Positions 35,033 through 44,374 of a stretch of 64,000 nucleotides of DNA are shown here, in pieces (position 1 is the stretch's first letter; every line of letters begins with the position of its first letter). The notes below the pieces were generated by a model. It saw nothing but the letters and a program-made list of their open reading frames with translations, had not been told where the DNA came from and did no database searches. This stretch comes from Bacteroidales bacterium (GTDB lineage Bacteria; Bacteroidota; Bacteroidia; Bacteroidales; GCA-2748055), in NCBI GenBank assembly GCA_023138875.1, contig JAGLOO010000009.1, positions 62,001 through 126,000 of the forward strand, read 5' to 3'. A program made the translations under genes and the position numbers.

Positions 35033-35585
35033 CCTGGATATTTACAGTTCCGCTGGATCCTATCAAATGCCAGTTGGACAGGTCCTGGTGCGATTCGAAT
35101 CCCCGTTTCCCGTAGAGGATGCCGTCCTTATTCTGGACCCTGGTGAAGGCACTTGAATAGATGAACTGTTTTTCTTCATCCCAGAACAGCTCTTCCGTAT
35201 TCAGAATGTCCCCGTTATCAAGACGCCTGGCCACCACATTTCCGGTGGCATGCCATAGCCTCTCCTGGGAATAATAGATGGCATAATTTGCTCTGATCTC
35301 CGATTCAATTTTCAAGGAATCATTGTAGAAATAGACCTCCAGTCCTTCGGGGAATTCCATATAAGGCCGCTTCACATCGGGGAATTGCCTGAAGGCCGGG
35401 GTCAGTATCTGGACCTTTACCTTGGCTGAGTCGCTGTAAATGACTTCTACATTGTTGCCTTTTATCTTTGGCGTCTCATCTTCATCTGTAAGCATATTGA
35501 TCCGTTCAATGTCATTCTCACAACCTGCAGACAGAAGTGCCAGGATGAATAAAGCGCTGGCAATATTTCTAAATGACTGAATCAT
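35022..35585 (-). CDS. lptC: LPS export protein LptC (lipoprotein form)
   Basis: A protein of about 187 residues with N-terminus MIQSFRNIASALFILALLSAGCEND, in which LSAGC is a lipobox. The rest has the LptC/OstA beta-jellyroll pattern: VEVIYSDSAKVKVQILTP, ANYAIYYSQERLWHATGNVVAR, and EELFWDEEKQFIYSSAFTRV. LptC bridges the inner-membrane LptBFG to LptA in lipopolysaccharide transport. E. coli LptC is anchored by a helix, whereas Bacteroidota versions are commonly lipoproteins. The frame is open 12 codons further (to 35621), but that breaks the signal peptide. A TATCTTTG box ends four bases before this ATG. Confidence 0.85.
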   Translation of the reverse strand: MIQSFRNIASALFILALLSAGCENDIERINMLTDEDETPKIKGNNVEVIYSDSAKVKVQILTPAFRQFPDVKRPYMEFPEGLEVYFYNDSLKIESEIRANYAIYYSQERLWHATGNVVARRLDNGDILNTEELFWDEEKQFIYSSAFTRVQNKDGILYGKRGFESHQDLSNWHLIGSSGTVNIQDEE

Positions 35586-35589
35586 ACCA

Positions 35590-35597
35590 CAAAGATA
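35590..35597 (-). promoter_or_regulatory. Candidate -7 box abutting the lptC start
   Basis: The minus strand reads TATCTTTG, TGGT, then ATG at 35585. The consensus match is full, and the four-base spacing equals that of the SGNH gene at 4737, suggesting a leaderless message. Confidence 0.45.
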
Positions 35598-35639
35598 GAA
35601 AAAAGGCCATCCCTTTCGCATGTATTTGAACGCAACGTG

Positions 35640-35700
35640 GTTATAAGCTCCGCTGAGCTCGCAAGCTCGGTTGTCTTCGCAAAAATCCCAGGTTGCTTTT
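35640..35700. repeat. Palindromic intergenic element B (related to element A)
   Basis: The plus strand contains GAGCT-CGCA-AGCTC hairpin arms and then CTTCGCAAAAATCCCAGGTTGC. That block matches element A (minus strand) in about 20 of 22 aligned bases, allowing a two-A gap. TTATAAG and CCGCT elements also recur. It lies in the 250-base gap between lptC and the TPR gene, which otherwise holds a -7 box and a terminator. Confidence 0.5.
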
Positions 35701-35784
35701 CAAACACATCCTCAAGGGTTTGGAACCTTTTACTTATCGACAGGATGTTGGATGAGGCAACGGTTGAGTTTCTGGAACAAATAA

Positions 35785-35812
35785 AAAGGCGGTCCCTGAT
35801 GAAGCCGCCTTT
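35785..35812 (-). terminator. Rho-independent terminator after the TPR gene
   Basis: AAAGGCGG and CCGCCTTT form a perfect 8-bp stem around a 12-base loop. Read on the minus strand it is followed by further T residues (TTTTTAT in total). It lies 26 bases beyond the TPR stop codon and separates the mfd-coaX-OMP-TPR unit from lptC. Confidence 0.8.
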
Positions 35813-35837
35813 CTGATATGATGAACTGTAGAAGGAT

Positions 35838-37175
35838 TTATTTCCTGGATCTTACAGTGGTATATTCGTTGATACAGCCCTTCACATGGTAGGAATCCCC
35901 GTCCTTCATGTCCCGGAAGAAGATCTCTTCATGGTTGGGATACTGAACGGAATAATCGTTGAGTTTCTTATTGGCATCAGCAGCCACACTGAGATCTACG
36001 GATTTGGCCTTGGCATACTTATCTGCAGCCACCCAGAATGCGGAGCGCTGTTCAAAATCATCACCCAGGTTATCGCGGGTGGCAATGATTGCATCTCCCA
36101 TCACAATATAAGCTTTTCCATAATCACCCTTCAACCCAACAGCTTCACGTGCATACCTGATGGCGTCACAATAATCTTCATTGGCACTGGTTACAATGGC
36201 AAGTTCATAATACCATTCTGCCTTCGTTGCATTGTCAACACCGGTACCCCGCACTGCCTCCTTTAAATAGAGTACGGCTTTATGGAAATCATGTTTTGCA
36301 ATAAAAAGGATGGCCAGGTTGTGGGCTGACTCGGGACCTGGTTCAATTTCATACATTTTCTCGCTTGCAGCTACATAAAGGTCTGACCGGTCACATCCTG
36401 TGGCTGTATAGAAGGTAATTATCTTCTGGAGGAATTTCTGATCGTCCTGGCTTGCCTGGAATTGCGGTTCGAAGTATCCGTTCAGGGCTTCGCAGGTAAG
36501 CAGTCCGCTTTTAAGCATATTATCGTCAATGCTGGCCTTGGCTCGCGGCCAACGGGAGCTTTTACCCAGTAACTTATCAATGATTGCCGTTACCATAAAA
36601 TAATCGTCAATCACCTGGTTGTCTTCTATTTTACCTGCCTTATTCAGCGTGATACTTGCTGAGATAAAAGTAACTATCACCGCATCCCTGGACTTGCTTT
36701 TTTCCAGATCAATGCTCTCTTTGAGGTACCCGTATGCTTCATTCACAGCTTCAATATCCGCCCTGCGGTAACGCAACAAATCTATGCCCTTACGGCCCCA
36801 GATGTTCCCTTCACCACCAAAATATTCAGCCCGCCTGTTGTAGATGAGCAACATGGTGTCGATCAATTCATCTTTGCGCTCGGGTAAAGAGGCAGACTCA
36901 ATGAAACTACGGTACATGGTGATCCCCTCCACATACATCCGTTCGCTGGCTTTGGGACACTCTCCAAATACCGTTTGCCATGGATCAAGGGCATCTTTAT
37001 AATTACTGTGTTTAAAAAACTCCCTGTAAAGTGAAAGGTTTTTGATGCAGTTGATGCTATCCTGACCTTTCCCGTATTTAGATCCGTCCTCAATTCCTTT
37101 TTGTGAAATTACAGGTAGGACAAACAAAAGGGACAACACTGCCAGTAAAACTGATTTGAGGGCTTTCGTTTTCAT
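35838..37175 (-). CDS. Exported TPR-repeat protein
   Basis: The 445-residue protein has a signal peptide (ALKSVLLAVLSLLFVLPVISQ) and helical tetratricopeptide-type repeats. Clear repeat-like segments include YREFFKHSNYKDALDPWQTV, AHNLAILFIAKHDFHKAVLY and EDYCDAIRYAREAVGLKGDY. The ATG at 37175 (MKTKALK) is the start; the frame extends three codons to a TTG. It follows the OMP gene after 23 bases and ends with a strong terminator. This gene neighbours coaX in many Bacteroidota, and the role is probably scaffolding in envelope assembly, which is not proven. Confidence 0.82.
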   Translation of the reverse strand: MKTKALKSVLLAVLSLLFVLPVISQKGIEDGSKYGKGQDSINCIKNLSLYREFFKHSNYKDALDPWQTVFGECPKASERMYVEGITMYRSFIESASLPERKDELIDTMLLIYNRRAEYFGGEGNIWGRKGIDLLRYRRADIEAVNEAYGYLKESIDLEKSKSRDAVIVTFISASITLNKAGKIEDNQVIDDYFMVTAIIDKLLGKSSRWPRAKASIDDNMLKSGLLTCEALNGYFEPQFQASQDDQKFLQKIITFYTATGCDRSDLYVAASEKMYEIEPGPESAHNLAILFIAKHDFHKAVLYLKEAVRGTGVDNATKAEWYYELAIVTSANEDYCDAIRYAREAVGLKGDYGKAYIVMGDAIIATRDNLGDDFEQRSAFWVAADKYAKAKSVDLSVAADANKKLNDYSVQYPNHEEIFFRDMKDGDSYHVKGCINEYTTVRSRK

Positions 37176-37198
37176 ACCATTCAATAATTTTTCCAGGT

Positions 37199-38491
37199 TT
37201 AATCAAATCTCCGTTTCCGGAACCATAGGTCGTGCAAAGTTACATTAAATGTGACAATACCATAATTTTCCTTCACTAAATGATATTCGGTAGTACCCCT
37301 GGTACCCAGCGTGAAAGCCACATTAATGGTTGACTTTACCGTCCTCACCGGTAAACCTAGTCCAAATGTTATGCCATAGTCTTCAAGCTGGTGTCCGTTC
37401 ACCTGGAGGTAGTAGTTTGAGTAATACCCACCCATGCGGTAGGTTATGAGCTTATGATAGCCCCGCAGGGCTTCAGCATCGGGGGTATATTCAGTACCGA
37501 AATGCATGGATGAGGCATTGGTCAGGTTGTAATTTTCCCCGGAAAGGGTTCCCGTCCAGTCCTGCATGTAATAATCGGCCGTGATGGTCAGTTTGTTAGG
37601 GATCCCCAGTGCAATTCCCACTCCGACCTTTTGCGGAATGATAAAATTTCTGAGGGTGGTATCCTGGGCCAGTATGAAATTCGGATCTACTGTCACAGAG
37701 TCGTTCAATTCGATAGACTCGTACGGGTAAATGCTGTTCACCACATTGTACTTCAGGGTTGCACCCACATTGGCTTTCAGGTCATATACACCGCCAAGGG
37801 TAAAGAAGAATTTGTCTTTTATGATCTTTTTATATTGCAATCCGAAACTGAAAACCGGGTGCCTGAGATCAAAGTTCTCCAGGGATGAAACAGGTGAATA
37901 AGTGGGATTCACCGGGAATTCAACCTTGCGTTCTCGTGTGAGCCTTCCCATCAGGTAGTTCATGGTGACACCCAGTGAGATCTGGTCAAAGAATTTTACA
38001 GAGCCGCCCAGGTAAAAGTTCATGATTCCTCCGTCTCCTTTGTAATATGTATCCATGGCCGCCCCGGCCGAAAAATCGTCATATTCCTGTTTGATGTTGT
38101 AGCCGATGCTGCTATAAGGAACGATCCCAACAGAGAAACCCAGGTATTTTCCCATGGACGAAGCAAAGGCCACGTGGTGAAGGTTCATGTTCCACCAGGT
38201 ATTGGAAAACTTCTCTGTCTGGTATTGGTTATGAAAGGTGTTGGCACCAAAATCAAAATATACCGATGTGCTGTCAAGCGATGAGAAAGAAGCAGGGTTC
38301 AGGTAATTAATCCTGTTGCCTTCATGGATAGCAATCCCGGTACCACCCATGGCATGGTTCTGTCCAAATCCATTCCTGGCCAGGTCACCCAGTCCGAAAC
38401 GTGTATAGGGTGAATAGGTATTGAACTGGCTGTGAAGTGGAATTGTGATGAAAAAGATAATGATAAATAGACTATATTTCCTTATCTGCAT
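37199..38491 (-). CDS. Outer-membrane beta-barrel protein (FadL/OmpP1-like)
   Basis: The 430-residue protein has a signal peptide (SLFIIIFFITIPLHSQ). NTYSPYTRFGLGDL and GQNHAMGGTGIAIHEGNRINYLNPASF resemble the N-terminal plug of FadL/PorV-like barrels. The remainder alternates short amphipathic strands and ends in the aromatic strand NVTLHDLWFRKRRFD. It is probably an outer-membrane transport or assembly protein. Its start overlaps the coaX 3' end by 20 bases, so it is coupled to it, and the TPR gene follows. Confidence 0.82.
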   Translation of the reverse strand: MQIRKYSLFIIIFFITIPLHSQFNTYSPYTRFGLGDLARNGFGQNHAMGGTGIAIHEGNRINYLNPASFSSLDSTSVYFDFGANTFHNQYQTEKFSNTWWNMNLHHVAFASSMGKYLGFSVGIVPYSSIGYNIKQEYDDFSAGAAMDTYYKGDGGIMNFYLGGSVKFFDQISLGVTMNYLMGRLTRERKVEFPVNPTYSPVSSLENFDLRHPVFSFGLQYKKIIKDKFFFTLGGVYDLKANVGATLKYNVVNSIYPYESIELNDSVTVDPNFILAQDTTLRNFIIPQKVGVGIALGIPNKLTITADYYMQDWTGTLSGENYNLTNASSMHFGTEYTPDAEALRGYHKLITYRMGGYYSNYYLQVNGHQLEDYGITFGLGLPVRTVKSTINVAFTLGTRGTTEYHLVKENYGIVTFNVTLHDLWFRKRRFD

Positions 38492-39212
38492 TGTGTTCCA
38501 GTATTCTGTTAAGTCCGATCAGGTTCAAATTCAAGTTCACAAAGATGCTACTTTTTAGCTTTCCTTCAAAGTATTTTGCATCCCCTCCGGTCAGGACTAC
38601 CTGCAATTTAGGGTAGTGCTGACTTATCGCCCCAATAAATCCATCCATTTCGAACAACAATCCGTTCACGATGCCAGATTGAATGGCCTCCCTGGTACTG
38701 CTCCCCACAAGCATTGGCTTCTCATCAGGCCGTTCCAGGTGTGGCAGATGGTTGGTATATTTATTCAATGATTTAAACCTTATCTCCAGACCCGTGGAGA
38801 TATTTCCTCCCACAAATTCACCCTCCGAAGTGACAATATCATAGGTGATGGCCGTTCCGGCATCTATCACCAGAACGGTTTTTCCCGGGTAAATAGTATA
38901 TGCCCCCACTGCTGCAGCTATGCGGTCATATCCCAGGGTGTCGGGTGTCTGGTATCTGTTTTTCAAAGGTATGGAGGTGGCATGATCCAGCTCAATGCAA
39001 GTACTGTAAAGGTTGCCCAGATAATCAATAATTTCCCTGGAATAGTTCACTACCGATGAAATAATGGCTCCTTTTAATTCGGTGTAGCGGGTATGGAAAT
39101 AGGCGATCTCCCTGCTGGTTATTTTGTCATAACTGGCAGACTCAATGACACGGATCCCTTCGCACACAGCGATTTTCCCATAACTATTTCCCAGGTCAAG
39201 AACAAGGTTCAT
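38472..39212 (-). CDS. coaX: Type III pantothenate kinase
   Basis: The 246-residue ASKHA-fold kinase catalyses the first step of coenzyme A synthesis. The motifs are LVLDLGNSYGKIAV (phosphate loop, DxGNxxxK), LGYDRIAAAVGAY, VLVIDAGTAITYDIV and GGNISTGLEIRFKSLN. It is not inhibited by CoA in characterised homologues. It begins five bases after mfd, and its last 20 bases overlap the outer-membrane protein gene. Length agrees with the family (about 240-260). Confidence 0.95.
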   Translation of the reverse strand: MNLVLDLGNSYGKIAVCEGIRVIESASYDKITSREIAYFHTRYTELKGAIISSVVNYSREIIDYLGNLYSTCIELDHATSIPLKNRYQTPDTLGYDRIAAAVGAYTIYPGKTVLVIDAGTAITYDIVTSEGEFVGGNISTGLEIRFKSLNKYTNHLPHLERPDEKPMLVGSSTREAIQSGIVNGLLFEMDGFIGAISQHYPKLQVVLTGGDAKYFEGKLKSSIFVNLNLNLIGLNRILEHNADKEI

Positions 39213-39217
39213 TTGCG

Positions 39218-42200
39218 CTATCCGTTACTCAGTTTCTGCAATATTTGAAATGCTTCATGTACAGAATTTACTTGATCACTTCGCAGGCTCAGCTTCTCCT
39301 GGTTTTCCCGCATACGGAATACCCCAGGATGTGCCTGGATGTTCCCGATCACCTCCCTGAACTTTTGAGAACTGTAGAAAGGTGATTCCGGATTATTTAC
39401 AAAATACGTGATTAGCGTGCTCTTTTTCAATACAATTTTTTCAACACCGTTGCGCTGAGCCAGCCATCGAAGCTGAACTACCTTCAATAATTCTTCCGAT
39501 GGAGACGGAAGCGGACCAAATCTGTCTGTAAGCATTCTGCGGAATTCCTCCAGCGCTGATTCATCCCGGATAGCATCCAGTTTCCTGTATAGTTCCACAC
39601 GTTCACTGATGCTCGAAACGTAGCTGTCCGGAAACAGCAATTCCAGGTCAGTATCTATATGGCAATCAGAAAGAAAGATGAATTCCTCGGTGATTGATTC
39701 AGCTGGTTTCTCATAGAGATCGCTAAACTCGGTTTCCTTCAGCTCCATAATGGCCTCATTCAGGATCCTGTTGTAGGTATCAAACCCGATATCTGCAATA
39801 AAACCACTCTGTTCCGCACCAAGCAGGTTACCAGCGCCACGAATATCAAGGTCCTGCAGGGCAATGTTGAATCCACTGCCCAGTGCTGAAAACTCTTCCA
39901 CGGCTTTTAACCTTCTTCGGGCCTCGGGTGAAAGGAGGGTGATGGGGGGTGCAAAGATGTAACAAAAGGCCTTTTTATTGGACCGTCCGACCCGGCCCCT
40001 TAGCTGGTGCAGGTCGCTCAATCCAAAATTGTGCCCATTGTTAATAAATATTGTGTTGGAATTGGGAATATCCAGTCCCGATTCAATGATGGTGGTGGCG
40101 ATCAGCACATCGTAGTCCCCCTGCATAAAGTCAAGGATGACCGATTCCAGCTTCTTTCCCTCCATCTGTCCGTGTGCCACAACCGACCGGACCCCGGGCA
40201 ACAGCCTGTCTATAATTTCTTTGATCTCTATGATGTTTTGAACCCGGTTGTGGATAAAGAAAACCTGTCCCCCGCGGCTCACTTCATACTCAATGGCTTC
40301 CCTGATGATATCTTCATTGAAAAGATGCAGTTCGGTGATGATGGGATGTCGGTTTGGTGGAGGTGTATTGATAATGGAGAGGTCCCGTGATCCCATCAGG
40401 GAAAATTGCAGGGTTCTGGGAATGGGGGTGGCTGTGAGGGTTAGCGTATCCACATTCAGTTTTATCTGTTTCAGTTTCTCCTTCACACTCACCCCGAATT
40501 TCTGCTCCTCATCGATGATCAGCAGTCCAAGGTCTTTGAAAGCCACCTCTTTACTGACCAGTTTATGGGTTCCGATAATGATATCGATCCCTCCATCCTT
40601 CAGTTTTCCGGTGATGCGTTTCTGGTCGGCATAACTCCTGAACCTGCTCAGGTAGTCCACATTGCACGGAAAATCCTTCAACCGCTCCCTGAAAGTATTG
40701 TAATGCTGGAATGCAAGAACAGTGGTGGGGACCAATACAGCCACCTGTTTGCTGTCGGTGACCGCTTTGAATGCTGCCCGAATGGCTACCTCGGTTTTTC
40801 CAAATCCCACGTCTCCGCAAACCAGCCGGTCCATGGGGAATCCTGCCTCCATCCCAGTCTTCACATCGGCAGTGGCCTTCAGCTGGTCGGGTGTGTCTTC
40901 ATAAATAAAAGATGATTCCAGCTCCTGTTGAAGGTAGGTATCTGTGGAAAAGGAAAATCCTTTCTGATCTTTTCTCCTTGCGTACAGCGAGATCAGCTCC
41001 CGGGCGATATCCTGTACTTTTTTCTTTGTGTTGCTCTTTAGCTTTTGCCAGGCACCGGTCCCCAGTTTATAGATCTTTGGAGGTCCGGAGTCTTTCCCCT
41101 TATATTTTGATATGCGGTGCAGGGAATGAATGTTTACATAGAGGACATCTTTGTCTTTGTAAACCAGCTTGATGGCTTCCTGGATTTTTCCATTGACATC
41201 GATCTTTTCCAGTCCCCCGAATATCCCGATTCCATGATCTACATGGACCACATAATCGCCGGGATTGAGCCCGATCAGCTCCTTGGCCGAAATCGACTCT
41301 TTTTTACTGAACCTGTCATGGAACCGGAACTTGTGGTAACGTTCAAAGATCTGGTGGTCGGTATAGAAAGACAGTTTCAGGTCATGATCCATATAGCCCT
41401 CATGGATGGTATTGGATATGGCCTGGTATTGCAGTTCGGGATCGATCTCATCAAATATGGTTTTCAGGCGCTCCAGCTGCTTCTCACTCTCCGAGAGGAT
41501 GTAATTGGTATAACCTTCAGAACTTTGCTCCTTCATATGGGAGGTAAGCAGTCCAAAATTCTTATGAAAGGCAGGCTGCGGAGAGGTTTGGAAATTCCAC
41601 GTTTTCTGTTCTTGTTCCTTTTCCCTGGTAGTCACACCGAATATCACTTTTCCGAACTGGTTCATCTGGTCCGAGATCTCATCACCCGGTTTAAGGAATC
41701 TGGCTTTGTCGATCTGCACTTCGGAATCAGAATCCAGTTCTGTCCGATCATACAAAGATTGTATGCGGTCGGTGATCAGATCAGGATTGTCGACCCACAG
41801 GGTAGTTTCAGAGGGTATGTATTCGAGAAACGAAATGCGTTTTTCTCCCATCTCGTTTTCCCACTGGATGTTCGGAATGATGATCACCTTTTTAACAGTT
41901 TCCAGGGAACGCTGGGTGTCGGTATTGAAGATACGGATTGAATCCACTTCATCGTCGAAAAAATCGATGCGGCAGGGGTGACTTGAAGCATAGGAGAACA
42001 CATCAACAATCCCTCCCCGGATGGAAAACTGACCGGGTTCATAAACAAAATCGACCAATTGAAAATCATAAGTTTGCAACACTTCTTCAAGAAAGGCCAT
42101 GTCGATTTTCTCACCCTGTTTTACCTCAAGGGTGGTCTCACCCAGTTGTCGGCGGGTAACCACGGATTCTACCAGTGCTTCTGCATAGGAGATGATAAAA

Positions 42201-42550
42201 CTTGCCACCCTGCGTTCCGAAAGGCGCCTGAGGGTCTGAGTCCTGGTAATGATATTGGCTTGATCGGTCTGATTGTACTGGACGGACCTTTTATAGGAGG
42301 AGGGAAAAAAAAGGATTCTGTCGGGGGTTCCATCCAATGTGACCAGGTCGGTATAAAAGTAGGCTGCTTCTTCCTTATCATTAAACAGGATCAGATGCGG
42401 ACCCTTCAATTCGTTGAGGCAGGCATGGATCAGGGAGGATCTGGAAGAACCGGATAGTCCTTCAAGGTATTGAACCTGTCCCCCCTCATTCCTGAGTGCC
42501 TTCGAAAGTTCGGAGAACAAGGGGTGAGATGGATATGGATTCCTGATCAT
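39218..42550 (-). CDS. mfd: Transcription-repair coupling factor Mfd
   Basis: The 1110-residue SF2 translocase removes stalled RNA polymerase and recruits UvrA. It has the UvrB-homology region at the N-terminus (FSIRGGIVDVFSYASSHP), the RNA-polymerase-interacting CarD-like domain (LNPGDYVVHVDHGIGIFGGL), Walker A in CGDVGFGKTEVAIRAAF near residue 578, the DEEQ box (LLIIDEEQKFG), motif VI (QLRGRVGRSNKKAF) and a C-terminal TRCF domain. The ATG at 42550 (MIRNPYP) is chosen; the frame extends nine codons to a TTG, which would contain the -7 box. Confidence 0.96.
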   Translation of the reverse strand: MIRNPYPSHPLFSELSKALRNEGGQVQYLEGLSGSSRSSLIHACLNELKGPHLILFNDKEEAAYFYTDLVTLDGTPDRILFFPSSYKRSVQYNQTDQANIITRTQTLRRLSERRVASFIISYAEALVESVVTRRQLGETTLEVKQGEKIDMAFLEEVLQTYDFQLVDFVYEPGQFSIRGGIVDVFSYASSHPCRIDFFDDEVDSIRIFNTDTQRSLETVKKVIIIPNIQWENEMGEKRISFLEYIPSETTLWVDNPDLITDRIQSLYDRTELDSDSEVQIDKARFLKPGDEISDQMNQFGKVIFGVTTREKEQEQKTWNFQTSPQPAFHKNFGLLTSHMKEQSSEGYTNYILSESEKQLERLKTIFDEIDPELQYQAISNTIHEGYMDHDLKLSFYTDHQIFERYHKFRFHDRFSKKESISAKELIGLNPGDYVVHVDHGIGIFGGLEKIDVNGKIQEAIKLVYKDKDVLYVNIHSLHRISKYKGKDSGPPKIYKLGTGAWQKLKSNTKKKVQDIARELISLYARRKDQKGFSFSTDTYLQQELESSFIYEDTPDQLKATADVKTGMEAGFPMDRLVCGDVGFGKTEVAIRAAFKAVTDSKQVAVLVPTTVLAFQHYNTFRERLKDFPCNVDYLSRFRSYADQKRITGKLKDGGIDIIIGTHKLVSKEVAFKDLGLLIIDEEQKFGVSVKEKLKQIKLNVDTLTLTATPIPRTLQFSLMGSRDLSIINTPPPNRHPIITELHLFNEDIIREAIEYEVSRGGQVFFIHNRVQNIIEIKEIIDRLLPGVRSVVAHGQMEGKKLESVILDFMQGDYDVLIATTIIESGLDIPNSNTIFINNGHNFGLSDLHQLRGRVGRSNKKAFCYIFAPPITLLSPEARRRLKAVEEFSALGSGFNIALQDLDIRGAGNLLGAEQSGFIADIGFDTYNRILNEAIMELKETEFSDLYEKPAESITEEFIFLSDCHIDTDLELLFPDSYVSSISERVELYRKLDAIRDESALEEFRRMLTDRFGPLPSPSEELLKVVQLRWLAQRNGVEKIVLKKSTLITYFVNNPESPFYSSQKFREVIGNIQAHPGVFRMRENQEKLSLRSDQVNSVHEAFQILQKLSNG

Positions 42551-42565
42551 GATAAGTTGCGTGGG

Positions 42566-42573
42566 CAAACATA
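42566..42573 (-). promoter_or_regulatory. Candidate -7 box for the mfd operon
   Basis: The minus strand reads TATGTTTG, then 15 bases, then the mfd ATG. It matches TAnnTTTG and lies in the 35-base gap after the lactate permease stop, giving a leader of about ten bases. Confidence 0.5.
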
Positions 42574-42585
42574 GCAAAAATCATT

Positions 42586-44268
42586 TTACAACATTCCATT
42601 TCCGATGGTATATACCAGGATCATTCCGATTATGCCAACAATCAGCCCTACAATGGCCATGGGGATCAGGTTCCGTTTGATCAGAAGGCCCTCTACACCC
42701 ACAAGTCCAACCGTGGCACAGGCAGCGATCACATTGTGAACGCAGATCATATTCCCTATGGCCCCCCCAATATTCTGAAGACTCACGATCAGAATCGTAG
42801 AAATGCCCAGCTGATCTGCAATGGAAAACTGGAACAGAGAGAACAACATGTTAGACACCGTATTGGATCCAGCCATAAAGGATCCCAGCGCACCGATAAA
42901 GGAATCTACGAGTGGCCATGCACCCTGGAAAATATTGGTCATGGCTGTGGCCATGGCGATGGGCATACCCATGATCCCATCCGGATTGTTTCCCGATTGC
43001 ATCATAATCCGTACCATGGGTACGGCAAATACCAGGGCAACAAGGGGATTCTTGATCCTTATTACGGCTTCCTTCCAGGCAGCCCCCACCTGTTTGGTTT
43101 TCATTCCGAAGAGGGGGATGCATAACAGGGCTACCAGGATAAATGGCATGATACCCGGATTGTACAGAGGATCGATGGTCCCGCTCACCGTTGTTCCGTA
43201 AAGATCAGAGTATCCAATACTGACCGATTTCACCCAATCACCGAAAGGCAATGACCTGACCCGGGTCAGGACCAGCAGCAAACCAATCATCAAATAGGGG
43301 ATCCAGGCTTTCAATATTGAGATCTTACCGGTTTTCGATTTGCTTTCCATGCTAATGGTACCCACCCAGTTTTTTTCCCAGGATGTCTTCTCCGGGAAAT
43401 CCCAGGTTTTTTTTGGAACCAGGAAACCTGCTTTGGTGGCAGGAATCAGGATGGCCAATCCAATCAGTCCGCCCAGCAGGCTGGGGAATTCAGGTCCCAG
43501 GAATACAGCCACCAGCGTGTAAGGTGCCACAAAACAAAATCCTGCGAACAGGGCATAGGGCCAGATGGCCAATCCCTCACGGATGCTTCTTTTTTCGCCA
43601 AAAAAGCGGGTCATCATGGCTACCATGATCAGGGGAAGGATCAATCCGGGGATGGCATGCTGTGCAGCCGTCCAGATACCGATCTGTTGTATATATTCTG
43701 CATAGGTGATTCCGGATTCGCTAATGATCTGCTGAACTGATGGTATGTCAAGTGAAGATTGCACCCCGATAAGGGTCGGTGTACCTACTGCTCCGAAAGA
43801 TACCGGGGTCACATTGGCAATCAGTGCCACCATGACTGCTGCAAGTGCCGGGAAACCCAGGGAAAGCAACAAGGGAGCAGCCAACGCAGCGGGGGTTCCA
43901 AAACCAGCCGATCCTTCAATGAATCCGCCAAACAACCATGCAATGATAATGGCCTGTACCCGCTTATCTGAGGAGATGTTGGTAAATCCCCTGTTGATGG
44001 CCCCAATGGCTCCGCTTTCACGCATGGAGAATAACACCAGCAATGCTCCAAAAACGATAAAGAGGATCTTGAAGGCGATGACAAGCCCGTTCACCGTGGA
44101 TGCAAAGATCCAGTTGAGTGGTGTTTTCCAGATGGTCAGTGCGAGAATGAGTGCAATGAGAAATGCCATGGGCATGGCCCTGGTGGCGGGCCACCTGAAT
44201 CCTACCATAAATAAAAAGATGGCCACGATGGGCAGTGAGGCGATCATGGCGAGTAATCCTGCAGACAT
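42586..44268 (-). CDS. lctP: L-lactate permease (LctP/LldP family)
   Basis: The 560-residue transporter has about 13 hydrophobic helices. Family features include [38 protein letters not shown], and the [20 protein letters not shown] segment near the C-terminus. These proteins import lactate (and glycolate) with protons across the inner membrane. Its divergent neighbour is a glycerate kinase, which fits growth on C2-C3 hydroxy acids. No lactate dehydrogenase (lld/lut) gene is in the window. The 106-base divergent gap is AT-rich with no full promoter match. Confidence 0.92.
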   Translation of the reverse strand: MSAGLLAMIASLPIVAIFLFMVGFRWPATRAMPMAFLIALILALTIWKTPLNWIFASTVNGLVIAFKILFIVFGALLVLFSMRESGAIGAINRGFTNISSDKRVQAIIIAWLFGGFIEGSAGFGTPAALAAPLLLSLGFPALAAVMVALIANVTPVSFGAVGTPTLIGVQSSLDIPSVQQIISESGITYAEYIQQIGIWTAAQHAIPGLILPLIMVAMMTRFFGEKRSIREGLAIWPYALFAGFCFVAPYTLVAVFLGPEFPSLLGGLIGLAILIPATKAGFLVPKKTWDFPEKTSWEKNWVGTISMESKSKTGKISILKAWIPYLMIGLLLVLTRVRSLPFGDWVKSVSIGYSDLYGTTVSGTIDPLYNPGIMPFILVALLCIPLFGMKTKQVGAAWKEAVIRIKNPLVALVFAVPMVRIMMQSGNNPDGIMGMPIAMATAMTNIFQGAWPLVDSFIGALGSFMAGSNTVSNMLFSLFQFSIADQLGISTILIVSLQNIGGAIGNMICVHNVIAACATVGLVGVEGLLIKRNLIPMAIVGLIVGIIGMILVYTIGNGML

Positions 44269-44374
44269 GATGAGGGTGTTTTAGTTGGTGAGATTAAAAT
44301 ATTTAAAATATTCCAATCTGTGCCGATTATATTAATTTTATTGCTCATACTTTTTCAAACAATATAAAACGATT

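Noticed and set aside
41117-41941. A 274-codon open frame on the plus strand within the mfd region
   Set aside because: It is antisense to highly conserved Mfd motifs, has no recognisable domain and is explained by codon bias on the other strand.
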